NCBI GenBank assembly: GCA_001179505.1
Contig: CDMY01000615.1
Span: forward strand, 11,436-42,143
DNA: 30,708 nucleotides
DNA from: Vitrella brassicaformis
Taxonomy: Eukaryota > Sar > Vitrellaceae
Reading direction: 5' to 3'
In this document: in pieces, positions 21,204 through 29,756 of the stretch
How positions within the stretch are numbered: position 1 is the stretch's first letter
Layout of the letters: each line of letters opens with the position of its first letter
Program-made: the position numbers and the translations under genes
The notes under the pieces: model-generated
What the model saw: only the letters and a program-made list of their open reading frames with translations
Databases searched by the model: none
What the model was told of the DNA's origin: nothing

Positions 21204-23090
21204 ATGTCTCGTAGTTCTCGGCGTGTAACTCGCCTGTGCTGTAACTCCCCCTCTCGTTCGTCAGCTCTTGCTTGTCGTTGCTCTCGAGCGCTCTGGAGGC
21301 GTTGGCGGTCAGCGAGATCACCGAGAAAGAAAAACGCTTTTGGCGACGAGTTGCTTTTGGCTGTTGTTCACTCATCTGGTAGATCGACCTCTCCCGAGTG
21401 GGAAGCTTATCACCAGAGGGCCTGCCAGCTTCGCTTGCGCTGTGTAGCCCTTCCTGATGGCAACCTTGGCCGAGCTATCACTGATGCTGTCGCCGATGAC
21501 GTGGAGGAGATTGCCAAGCTTGAGGCACCTGCTGAGCGGCTCTTCGTCTTCATCCGCAGACTTATTCAACGTGACCCTGATGTGCGGAAGAGCAAGGATG
21601 TCAGACGGATGCTCTGGCGGCGACTCGAGATGTGGCGGGAGGTGCTGGTGGAGGAGCTCCTGGAAGCGGAACGACTGGACGAACACTTCGCCGCCACTCA
21701 ACCTCCTCTTGACGACGAGTCCGTCTACCGCATCTTCAACAAGCTCATGCTGGAGGGCAAGGTCCGGGCGGCTGTTCGCTTCGTCACTGAGAGGGGTGGT
21801 GGCGGTGTCCTCCATCCGTCCGCTCAAGCTGAGAAGCGCCCACCAGGCGTCACACTGCTCGACGTCCTTCGCGAGAAACACCCACCGCAGCAGCAGCCAT
21901 GCGAGGAGGCCTTCCTTCCCTGCGACTCCCTCCCTCCCCTTATAGACGTGGACATCACTGAGTCAACGGCGGAGCGCACTATACGAAGCCTGAGCGGGAG
22001 CGCTGGGCCGACTGGAGGCGACGTGGACTTCTGGCAGGGGCTCCTGCTTCGCTTCGGCGCCAAGAGCGGCCGCCTTCGCTCGGCAGTGGCGTCTCCCGTG
22101 TCCGGCCTGGCACCGATCAGCTGTGCATCGAGGTGAAGGCGGGCATCGAGGGGGCCGTGCATGCTATGAACGACATCTTCCAAGAGGATGGGACTGAAGG
22201 CTTTCTGCTGGTGGATGCGAACAACGCTTTCAACAGCATCAGTCGACCTGCAGCCATCTGGAACACTCGTGTACTGTGGCCCCGCTGCTCTCGTTACGTG
22301 TCCAACACCTATTGAGGCTTCGCCGGCCTCTACCTGCAAGACTCGACCGACTGCCTGTGGAGCCGTGAAGGCGTAACCCAGGGCGATTCCTTGGCGGTGT
22401 TCGTCTACGCCTGCGGCAGCCTCCCCCTCATCCATGCTTTGCGGGCCGCCTGTGCTGAGGAGGGGTATCGGATGCCATCGAGTGGGAGGTAAGACGACCT
22501 TGGCGGGGATGAGTGTGGATCAGATGAGGATGAAAAGGAAAAGGGGTCATCAGAAGCCAATGACAAGCCATCAGAAGTGGAAGGGGGAGGGGTGGGTGCA
22601 TGTGTGTTTTCGGGTGTGGATGTAGGTGTGAATGTGGAGGAGAATTCGCCTGTTTCTTCATCGGCCTCTTCGCCTGATGCCCCGCTTCGACAGTGCTGGT
22701 ATGCGGACGACTCGTCGGCCCTCGGCAAACTTCTCGCTATCCTCGTGTGGTTCCGTGCCATGTGTCGCATCGGCCCCTCATTTGGCTAGCACCCCGACCC
22801 TGCCAAGTGCTTCCTCATCGTCAAGCCCGACCTCGAGCACGCCGCGCGAGAGCTGTTCGCGGCCGAGGGGGTGCAAATCGTCACGGGCAGGAGGTTTGTG
22901 GGCGGCTATGTGGGTGACGAGACGGGGAGGGCAGCTTTCCTCCGCGAGAAAGTCGAAGGGTGAGTGCACAGCGTGCGTGCGCTCACTTCAGCTTCCCGCA
23001 ACTTCCCCCACACGGCCCACGCGGCGATAACGCGGTCCCTGCAGATAGAGTAGGGCTACGTCCTTCGAGTCGTGCTCACCGACGAGTGTG
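21204..23090 (+). pseudogene. Reverse transcriptase pseudogene (retroelement)
   Basis: The first part (21204-22090) is an open frame starting MSRSSRRVTRLC. It includes the N-terminal region with LDVLREKHP, VDIT and DVDFWQGLLLRFG, seen before the polymerase domain in many eukaryotic retroelements. The frame shifts between about 22090 and 22118. The second part is the polymerase: QLCIEVKAGIEGAVHAMN, FLLVDANNAFNSI (catalytic Asp), REGVTQGDSLAVF, then the catalytic WYADD at 22697-22711, then KCFLIVK and RRFVGGYVGD. Relatives have about 80 more residues before QLC, so that stretch seems deleted. Stops interrupt this frame at 22313, 22490, 22787, 22961 and 23051. An acidic, Ser/Gly-rich insert lies between the GDS motif and YADD. 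It ends near 23090 without the usual C-terminal segment. It is clearly non-functional; class (non-LTR or other) is not settled. Confidence 0.88.
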
Positions 23091-23410
23091 CGCCGAGTAA
23101 GTCAATCAAGCGCTCGTCGTTCAGGCTCCCTCACTTGGGCTGGCTAGACAATGCACATACCTCAAAGGGAAAAAGAGTGGGGCGGTCACATACAAAAGAC
23201 CTACCTGACCGAAAGGGTCAGGCGGGTCAGGTGAGTAAGAAACGTATCTGCGGATGTGCCTCTCGCATGTCTCTGCAAAGAACGGCCAATGCCCTTTCTG
23301 TCGAGCGAGGAACGATCGCATTGGTGAGGGGTCTCACGAAGAAAGTAGAGACTTTCAGTGACACACGCCACCGATCTTTCCGGACCATTAGAAAACAGAG
23401 ATCGTTGTTG

Positions 23411-23484
23411 TATATATAGAGAATATGTACCCATGAACCCTGGTCCCTTCGGTCCTACGAGTTTCATGGTACATATTCTCTATG
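23411..23484. repeat. Foldback element with long hairpin
   Basis: Arms 23416-23431 (ATAGAGAATATGTACC) and 23468-23483 are perfect reverse complements. They extend by ATGAA/TTCAT after one bulged C, giving 21 paired bases in all. The loop holds a CCCTTCGG core. A TATATATA run precedes the left arm. Confidence 0.85.
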
Positions 23485-24257
23485 GGGTGCAGAGTTTGAG
23501 TTGGCTGGGATGGACGGGCGGCCTCAATTGTTGTGAGCACGCATTGATGGAGCAAGGACTTGAGCAAACAATGAAGCAAGCACGTATTGATCGAGCAAGC
23601 GATGAAGCACGCACCTTTGTCCTTGCGCTATGCAAAGCATGCACCGTCCAATCAATCGCTCAGAATACTGATAGAGAATGCTTTGGACGTGAGCAACAGC
23701 CACCCAACACTCACACCCACAGTCAGTCATGCGACGATCTAACACGTCTATTGGGGGCACGTCACTGACTGGTAAGCGAGAGTAGACAGAGGTAGATACC
23801 AGACAGGCACACACAGCTACAGACAGCACTGACAGAGTGACGAGCCGACAGGTTGAGAGCACGCACGCAACAAACGCTATGCCTCTCTCATCTCACACAC
23901 CGACACCGAAGGCAACCACAACAGTCCATCCGTTACTAGAGATGGCTACAACTCAAAAAACACACCTTCAGACAAACAGCTCACCAAAAAATGACACGCT
24001 GACTCTCGTACGACTATCGTACGCCAGAGTTTCACTGTATATAATCTGCACGCACGCATCGTCCGTCCTGCTAAGTACGTGAGCACGCATCGTCCAATCA
24101 GTCAGTGAGCCTGTCCGTCTGTGAATGCAAACACGCACGCACCGAACGCCAAGCAAAGAAGTCCTTGCTCCCATACGAAGCACTCTCCCCTTCCTCCCTC
24201 CCTTCCTCCCCTAAGCACGTGAGCACTTGTTGGTCCGCACACGCATAGCACACCCGC

Positions 24258-24783
24258 ACTGCATGCCCTCTCTCATATACTCCTCGCCCTTTTACGCACA
24301 ACCGCACACAGACACACCTCTAGCAGACATCATCAAGAAAAAACGCACCCCACGTACGCACGCACACCCACACGCGCACTGCATGCCCGTCTTCCATCCA
24401 TTAAGCAAGCACACACCATCACACACAAGTCGTCATTGCCCGACAAAAGCACACGCTTTTGTCCACATTGAAAGGACTCAACGTACGTATGCACACACAC
24501 CCATTCACCCAAACACACGCACTGCATGCCCTCTCTCATGTACTCCTCGCCCTTTTACGCACAACCGCACACAGACACGCCTCTAGTAGACATCATGAAG
24601 AAGAAACGCACCCCACGTACGCACGCACACTCACACATGCACTGCATGCCCGTCTTCCATACATTAAGCAAGCACACACCATCACACACAAGTCGTCATT
24701 GCCCGACAAAAGCACACGCCTTTGTCCACATTGAAAGGACTCAACGTACGCACGCAGGCACACCCACTCACCCAAACACACGC
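24258..24783. repeat. 263-base tandem duplication, two copies
   Basis: ACTGCATGCCCTCTCTCAT starts at 24258 and again at 24521, and ACTGCATGCCCTC recurs at 24784, giving a period of 263 bases. The copies share TCCTCGCCCTTTTACGCACA, ACGCACCCCACGTACGCACG, and GTCGTCATTGCCCGACAAAA in order, with few differences. Confidence 0.93.
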
Positions 24784-24805
24784 ACTGCATGCCCTCAACT
24801 TCAAA

Positions 24806-24935
24806 CGTGCATGCGCAGGTGTGCGTACATAGATATTCATCATATACCCACACTCCAAGTCCACGCGTGTATGCGGAGGTGTACGCACAGAAACAATCGT
24901 CATATACCCACATTCCAAGTCGACGCGTGGCCGTT
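24806..24935 (+). repeat. Two minisatellite units
   Basis: Two consecutive copies of the unit found at 29757-30708: GTGCATGCGCAGGTGTGCGT, ATTCATCATATACCCACAC and TCCAAGTCCACGCGTG, then the same series again with small changes. They end next to the 3' end of the metalloprotease gene. Confidence 0.8.
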
Positions 24936-25003
24936 CATGACGATGATGAACGTATGCGATTCGTTGGACACGTTGCGTGCGGGTTCGACGACAGTGCACC
25001 ACG

Positions 25004-26305
25004 CTAATGCACGCTCGACACCGTCCATTGCTGGTGGTGGCCGCCGCTGCGCGACCACTGTTGGGCGTTGGCGCCATCCAGGCCGACTTCGGGCAGGTCA
25101 ATGTCGATCACTTTGCCACTGGCACGGTTCACGATGTAGAAGTGGCCGTCGTCGGTCATGTCGATCCACCAGTGCTGGTTGGTGCCACCGCAGCCCCTCT
25201 GCTGCACATTGGCGCCGTCACGGTTGATGTCGGGTGCATGCACGTCGAGCAACTTGCCGCTGTGCGCGTTCACGATGTGGAAGTAGCCGCCGCCGATCGA
25301 CTCGAGGCGCCAGTGCTGGTCGGTGCCACCGCGGCCCCACTGCTGCACGTTGGCGCCGTCGCAATCGATGTCATGCGAGTGCACGTCGAGCATCTTGCCG
25401 CTGCGACGGTTGACGACGAAGAACGTGCCGGCGTCGCGGCGGTACACCGCGGCGTGCTCCTGCATGCGCGCGACCTGGCCCGGCGTAAAGTTGTCCATCC
25501 AGGCGTCGTCGGTGTAGTTCATGTAGTTCTTGACTGGTGCGCGCTCGCCCGCCATGCAAGCGCCGTTGGCCGCCGTAGGATCAGGCTTGCCCCAGTTGGG
25601 AAAACGGTGCGCCGGCGTGTCGTCGATCTCGTCACCTTCGCCAGAGCAGCCGTTCTGGAACGTGTGCAGCAGGCCGAACCAGTGTCCGACCTCGTGCACC
25701 CCCGTGTCGCCCTCGTTGAACGGATGGTTCGTGCCGCCAGGGAGCGTGTCGACGTGCAGCACGACGCCGTCCATGGTCGGCGCGCCGGCGAAGTCCCACG
25801 GGAACGTCGCCCAGCCCAGCGTGCCAGTGGGCGGGTTGACCGTGTAGATGTTCAGGAAGCCACTGCGGTACAGCTCGCGCTTGGCGGCCGCCTCCTCCGC
25901 GCTCTTGTGCTCCATGCGGAACCAATCGTCGTTGTCGTGGTTTACGACATTGCTCGGGTGGTAGATGAAGTCGAAGTTGGCGGCGCGGAACGCGTCGTTG
26001 AGCACGGCCACCTGCTGCATGCGCTGTTGCTCGCTGACGTCGCCGGCCGCGCCCGACCGCAGGTGCACGAAGCGCACGAAGATGGGCGTGTGCTTCGGGC
26101 TCGCGCGTGCCGTGTCGCCCGCCGCAGTGCGAGCGAGCGCTTGTCGACGTGTGCGCGCCGCCCGTTGCGTCGCGATGCTTGGATTGTCGGTGGCGCACTT
26201 TACGCCCTGCACACCGCGGCCATCATCGTCTGATTCATCGCCCGTGACCGGCGTGGCGCCGGCGGCCCCGGCCGTGGTCGTGGTCGTGGTCGCGGTCCTG
26301 TGCAT
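25004..26305 (-). CDS. M43-type metalloprotease with ricin-like lectin domain
   Basis: Zinc endopeptidase of the pappalysin-like M43 family. The ATG at 26305 gives 433 residues in one exon. HEVGHWFGLLHTF (204-216) supplies the three zinc-binding His residues and the catalytic Glu. NYMNYTDDAWM is the Met-turn region and FTPGQVARM the conserved helix after it. From about residue 292, three repeats of about 43 residues (each with a form of GK-LDV and a QQW or Q-W motif) make a ricin-type beta-trefoil carbohydrate-binding domain; the second repeat has QQR in place of QQW. No signal peptide is evident: residues 1-30 are Thr/Ala-rich, and a missing upstream exon might supply one. The gene is visibly more GC-rich than its neighbours and intronless, and its relatives are common in bacteria and fungi, so horizontal transfer is likely. 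Contamination is less likely because retroelement sequence adjoins it. Substrate unknown. Confidence 0.9.
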   Translation of the reverse strand: MHRTATTTTTTAGAAGATPVTGDESDDDGRGVQGVKCATDNPSIATQRAARTRRQALARTAAGDTARASPKHTPIFVRFVHLRSGAAGDVSEQQRMQQVAVLNDAFRAANFDFIYHPSNVVNHDNDDWFRMEHKSAEEAAAKRELYRSGFLNIYTVNPPTGTLGWATFPWDFAGAPTMDGVVLHVDTLPGGTNHPFNEGDTGVHEVGHWFGLLHTFQNGCSGEGDEIDDTPAHRFPNWGKPDPTAANGACMAGERAPVKNYMNYTDDAWMDNFTPGQVARMQEHAAVYRRDAGTFFVVNRRSGKMLDVHSHDIDCDGANVQQWGRGGTDQHWRLESIGGGYFHIVNAHSGKLLDVHAPDINRDGANVQQRGCGGTNQHWWIDMTDDGHFYIVNRASGKVIDIDLPEVGLDGANAQQWSRSGGHHQQWTVSSVH

Positions 26306-26403
26306 CGAGAGGCTTGCAGCTGTTATTGCCGTTTTGCTGTGGCGGTTGTCACGAAGCAAGTCGAACCACAGCTTTCCTGATTGCGAGCTTGCGAGCTGAG
26401 CTT

Positions 26404-26802
26404 TTGCGAGCTTGGCTTCAAGCTAGCAAGATCTATTCTATCACCCGCCCTCCCATTGAGGATGAGTCTCATGTCTTTGCATGTTGTCCATTGTATCGTT
26501 CCCTTCGTGACACGCTACACAGAGTTATCGGCCAGCATGGTGTGACTGCCCCTGATGCCTGTAACTATCGTCGGTGGCGCAGGTCACATCCTATTGTTTT
26601 CACCTGTTGTGTGCTGCAATCGGACAAACTGCCGGTGCTTTCTGCAGCGGCAGACTTTCTTCTTTCAGCACAGGCAACACGCACTGAGTGGCTTGCACTC
26701 AATCCGTTCTTGCCAGACAGTCAGTCAGCGGCAGAGGATGAATTGGTATATGAACAGTATGTATTGGATCAGTGGGCGCTCGACGTCGAGCTCTCTGAGT
26801 AG
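26404..26802 (+). pseudogene. C-terminal remnant of a LINE-like retroelement ORF
   Basis: The frame reads RPPIEDESHVFACCPLYRSL followed by RDTLHRVIG, and ends LDVELSE with a stop at 26802. A segment of the type E-H-F--CP-Y---R closes the ORF of many LINE retroelements after the reverse transcriptase. No catalytic domain lies upstream; the fragment abuts the 5' end of the metalloprotease gene. It is a different kind of end from the one at 11698-12052, so it probably belongs to another element. Confidence 0.65.
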
Positions 26803-27258
26803 CCTCTGTGCGTCATGCATATGTCTGGCTGTCTTCTCGTATATGTGCAGCCGGTGTTGACAGTGATTTTTCTGACCGTCATAGGGTGGCACGTGCATGT
26901 CGAGTGGGTGGGTGGGATGGGTAGACAGGCCGTGTGCATGCTTCTATGCATGTGCATGTTGCTAGTTTAGTCCGTGACATGGACAGGATCCCCTCCGGGG
27001 TTACAGACACGAGTCTCGTTAAACACAATGACCAACCAACCTATTCCCTATCTGTGCATGATGTCAGTGCAGATGATCCTTTCAGCCATCACCGAAGATG
27101 GATCTATGTTGACCGGACCTCATGGTGCCATATATAGACAGGAAGGATGTTGTATATAGTCCAGATTCATACCATGAACCCCCAGCCCCTTCGGGTCTAG
27201 ACTAAATTTTCGTCTGTCTATCATTTTCGTCTGTCTGTCATCTGCGTTTGTTTGTCCC
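26803..27258. other. Short non-coding interval
   Basis: Follows the LINE remnant and contains the foldback-like element at 27129-27219. The end of the interval carries GTCTGTCT/TTTCGTCTGTC repeats. No gene seen. Confidence 0.6.
27129..27219. repeat. Second foldback-like element
   Basis: TATATAGACAG near 27130 and CTGTCTAT near 27214 can pair over 8 bases. The interior holds ACCATGAACCC followed by CCCCTTCGGGTC, closely like the interior of the element at 23411-23484 (ATGAACCC and CCCTTCGGTC). A TATATA run precedes the left arm in both. Confidence 0.55.
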
Positions 27259-28101
27259 TCACTCGATGACATCACTGTCGTGTGCTGTATGAGGCGAGGC
27301 TGACTGCAGGACGGTCGACAGCACTCGAAAGACCTTCTCATTCCTCACGAGAGAACGAGCCATGGCCATCGCAAGATTGAACACCTGAATGAAAGCCGAA
27401 CACAAGAGCGATGAATGGGTGAAAATGCACCGTGCATTTTAGCTATGCATTTCTACTGCACTGGTGTCCTTGAACGTCTCTCCTATTGTGTGCATCTCTT
27501 TCGTCCGTGCAATGAGTGTGGCGATTCGATCAATAAGAACGGGAGATGTGGCGCCAGAACGAGCGAGAGATATCAGCAGCTTTAAAAATGCACACACAGA
27601 GTGAGAGAACAGTGCATCTACGCAAGCGTGTCTGACTGTATCTCTGTACCTGGCTGATTTGCGGCACAATGAAGTCGTGCAGCTTCTTGCGAGCCTCCAC
27701 AAACAGCAGGTCGAATAAAATCGCCAGTCGCTTTGCCAATCCTTCCAATAGCTCTCGGACGTCTCTCGCCACGAGTGTGGCCTGAGCTATTTCATCTTAG
27801 AGAAATGAACGATGGACAGACTATGAGTCTCTTTATGCATTGTATTCTTGCCCTCGTCACCCAATTTGACGCACCTTGGGGACAAAGTCGTCATTTAAGG
27901 GTGAGAGGCGGAGGCTGTCCACATATTTTAGGAAGTTGGTTGCGTCAGCCATGCTGTCCCACCTTTTGTGCAAACAAACGTTCAGAAGGATGACGTCTCA
28001 GTGAGCTTTACACTCTTACACAATGTTTCTTTCTGCAGGCCGCAATGAGGACGTCGAAGCATCTAAGGACAGCGTTGCAGCTGCCTTGTCTGTCAATGAC
28101 A
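27259..28101 (-). CDS. Hypothetical multi-exon protein (5' end unresolved)
   Basis: Five exons join with matching phases: 28020-28101, 27875-27962, 27650-27781, 27457-27579 and 27259-27384, ending at a TGA. All introns are short GT-AG introns. The text includes WDSMADATNFLKYVDSLRLS, then ATLVARDVRELLEGLAKRLA, then VEARKKLHDFIVPQISQLLI, and near the end VFNLAMAMARSLVRNEKVF. The last three exons are exact multiples of three. The protein is mostly amphipathic helix, about 180 residues as far as resolved, perhaps a helical-repeat scaffold. I do not recognise a family. Upstream, an exon reading MAKLSALRRNFK (about 28266-28304) or one at 28143-28213 may belong, but several splice solutions are possible. 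An ATG within the 27875-27962 exon (MADATNF) is a possible start. Confidence 0.65.
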
Positions 28102-28479
28102 CTGCATGAAAACAAAGGAGAAAGTGGTGAGCAGGCAGACGCCGCACCCTATCGTACAGTCCGCCTCTTGTGTGTTGCAGCATGATGTGCAGGAAGAGCC
28201 TGATGATGTGCACTGAGTCTCAGGATGACGTAACCTAAGGCTTCATGCGTCTTACCTTGAAGTTCCTCCTAAGTGCTGACAACTTCGCCATTCGCCACTG
28301 CAATGGCGACAAGGAAGTACTGGAATGGTCGTGTGTTCCTAGCCAACCATTCCTGTTCGTAAATCGAGGGGAGATCTATCGACCAGGCGGGAGGAACTTT
28401 GATATCGCGAGGCTGAACAGTTGACACTGTGAAGGTCGAGAAGTGCTTCTGATGCTGTTCTGATGCGGTTCTGCTTGGA
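28102..28479. other. Possible 5' part of the preceding gene
   Basis: Contains a strong minus-strand donor (AAG/GTAAGAC near 28255) and a minus-strand frame reading RPFQYFLVAIAVANGEVV that may be coding. The joins to the exons below cannot be fixed without transcripts. Confidence 0.3.
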
Positions 28480-28835
28480 CACGTCAAGACGTAATCAGTT
28501 GCAGATCTTTGCGCGATAAGACCCCAGAGAAGCCTCACCGAAAAATGGCTCTTCCGATCAACTCATGTACGCTTCCATCCATCATTCACATAAGAGTCAG
28601 AGTCCGTGAAGGTCACCAAAGAAATAGACAAAGCCAATGGGCGCGGTGAGCGCTTTCACGAAGGGGAATCTCTCCCTTCCAACCTCACTAGCTGACCTGC
28701 CTAGCTTCAGTATCTCAGGCCACGTGACGCTTGGAAGCTCAGGCAAAAGAACAACAGACGAATAGCGTACACCGACCGGATCGCTTCTTGCCTAACGGGC
28801 AAGCCAAAGCAAAAACGTCAGGCCTGGTTCTATTG
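28480..28835 (+). repeat. Dispersed repeat, copy B
   Basis: Inverted relative to copy A at 18690-18990 and sharing its ordered landmarks from GGACACGTCAAGACG to GCAAAAACGTCAGGCC. Roughly four in five bases agree by eye over about 300 bases, with small indels. Confidence 0.85.
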
Positions 28836-29756
28836 CCTATGGTGAAGAGCCTGACGAACATAATTACCCTCACTGTCCATGAACGAAGAAAGAGAATTGT
28901 ATCAGCATGAGGCAACTCAGCAGGCACGACACGGCAGTCAGGACACAAATATTGCCCAAGTGCCCCTCTCGCCTGCCGTTCGATATTAAACTGAACAGCC
29001 CTCTCTGACACACTCCTCTTCTCGTTTTTCCGCTCGCTGTCGTATACTCCTTGTCACTTGTCACCCAGGCTCCACTTGGCATATAGCAAGAAGGGAATCA
29101 CTCCAAGACCATCAGCAGCCAGTACCTTCAGAGGCTTCCCACGTCGCGGCCATCTCATGCCGGAGCATGAAACTTAGTAAGGGAAATCCCCATCAGGACC
29201 ACAGGGACGCAGCAGCCTCTCGGCTCCCTGCAAACGCTCGTCGCTGCTCTCACCCTCATAAGCGAGGACCAAAAATGCGAGAAAACAAAGGGCGCGTAAC
29301 TTCCAGACGCATGACGTAGCCAAAAAACAAATGGTAGGGGCCCTTCTGCTAACGACCCTATGCTGTCCCGCACTCCCTTCTCGCTTGCCGTTCTGCCGCT
29401 GTCGTGTGCTCCTTGTCTCTCGCTATCGTCTGCTCCTTGTCTCTCGCTATCGTATTGCTCCTTATCTTTGACTGCCGTGTTCTCCTTGTCTCTCGCTGTC
29501 ATGTGCTGCTCAATGTCATGCCCAACCCAAAATAATAGTAAGAGAGGCAAAGGGAAGGGCAGGGGTAACTCTCCAAAGCAGCACCTCATCACCATCGTCT
29601 CACCACTCAGTCATCGTCTCTCATGTCCTCAGCATCTCCGAATCATCACGTTCACAGGCGCCACTCGAGGTCGCATTCGCCAACCAGAGCTGGTTACTGA
29701 CCTCCCTTAACTCGAACCCCGAAACTGAAGCGGTATTGGCCGAGTGCAGCTTTATA
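28836..29756. other. Non-coding interval with a short minisatellite
   Basis: No gene supported. A minus-strand open frame at 29155-29595 is kept open by the repeat at 29390-29520 and shows no domain. Confidence 0.55.
29390..29520. repeat. Short minisatellite, unit about 24-27 bases
   Basis: Repeats of TGCTCCTTGTCTCTCGCTAT with small changes follow each other about five times. A further diverged unit (GTCGTATACTCCTTGTCAC) lies at 29038-29056. Confidence 0.8.

Larger units (their letters stand above)
23091..25003. other. Repeat-rich region without a gene
   Basis: Holds the foldback element, a 263-base tandem duplication and minisatellite units listed separately. It also has a loose twofold repeat of about 40 bases at 23535-23620 (GCACGCATTGAT... 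and GCACGTATTGATC...). Strong CA/GT asymmetry gives long spurious open frames; none has family features. Confidence 0.6.

Noticed and set aside
24977-26233. A 418-residue plus-strand frame opposite the metalloprotease
   Set aside because: It is the antisense shadow of a very GC-rich gene; the minus strand carries all the protease and lectin motifs.
29155-29595. Minus-strand frame with repeats of the type DSERQGA
   Set aside because: Its repetitive part is simply the translated minisatellite at 29390-29520; no exon joins or domain support it.
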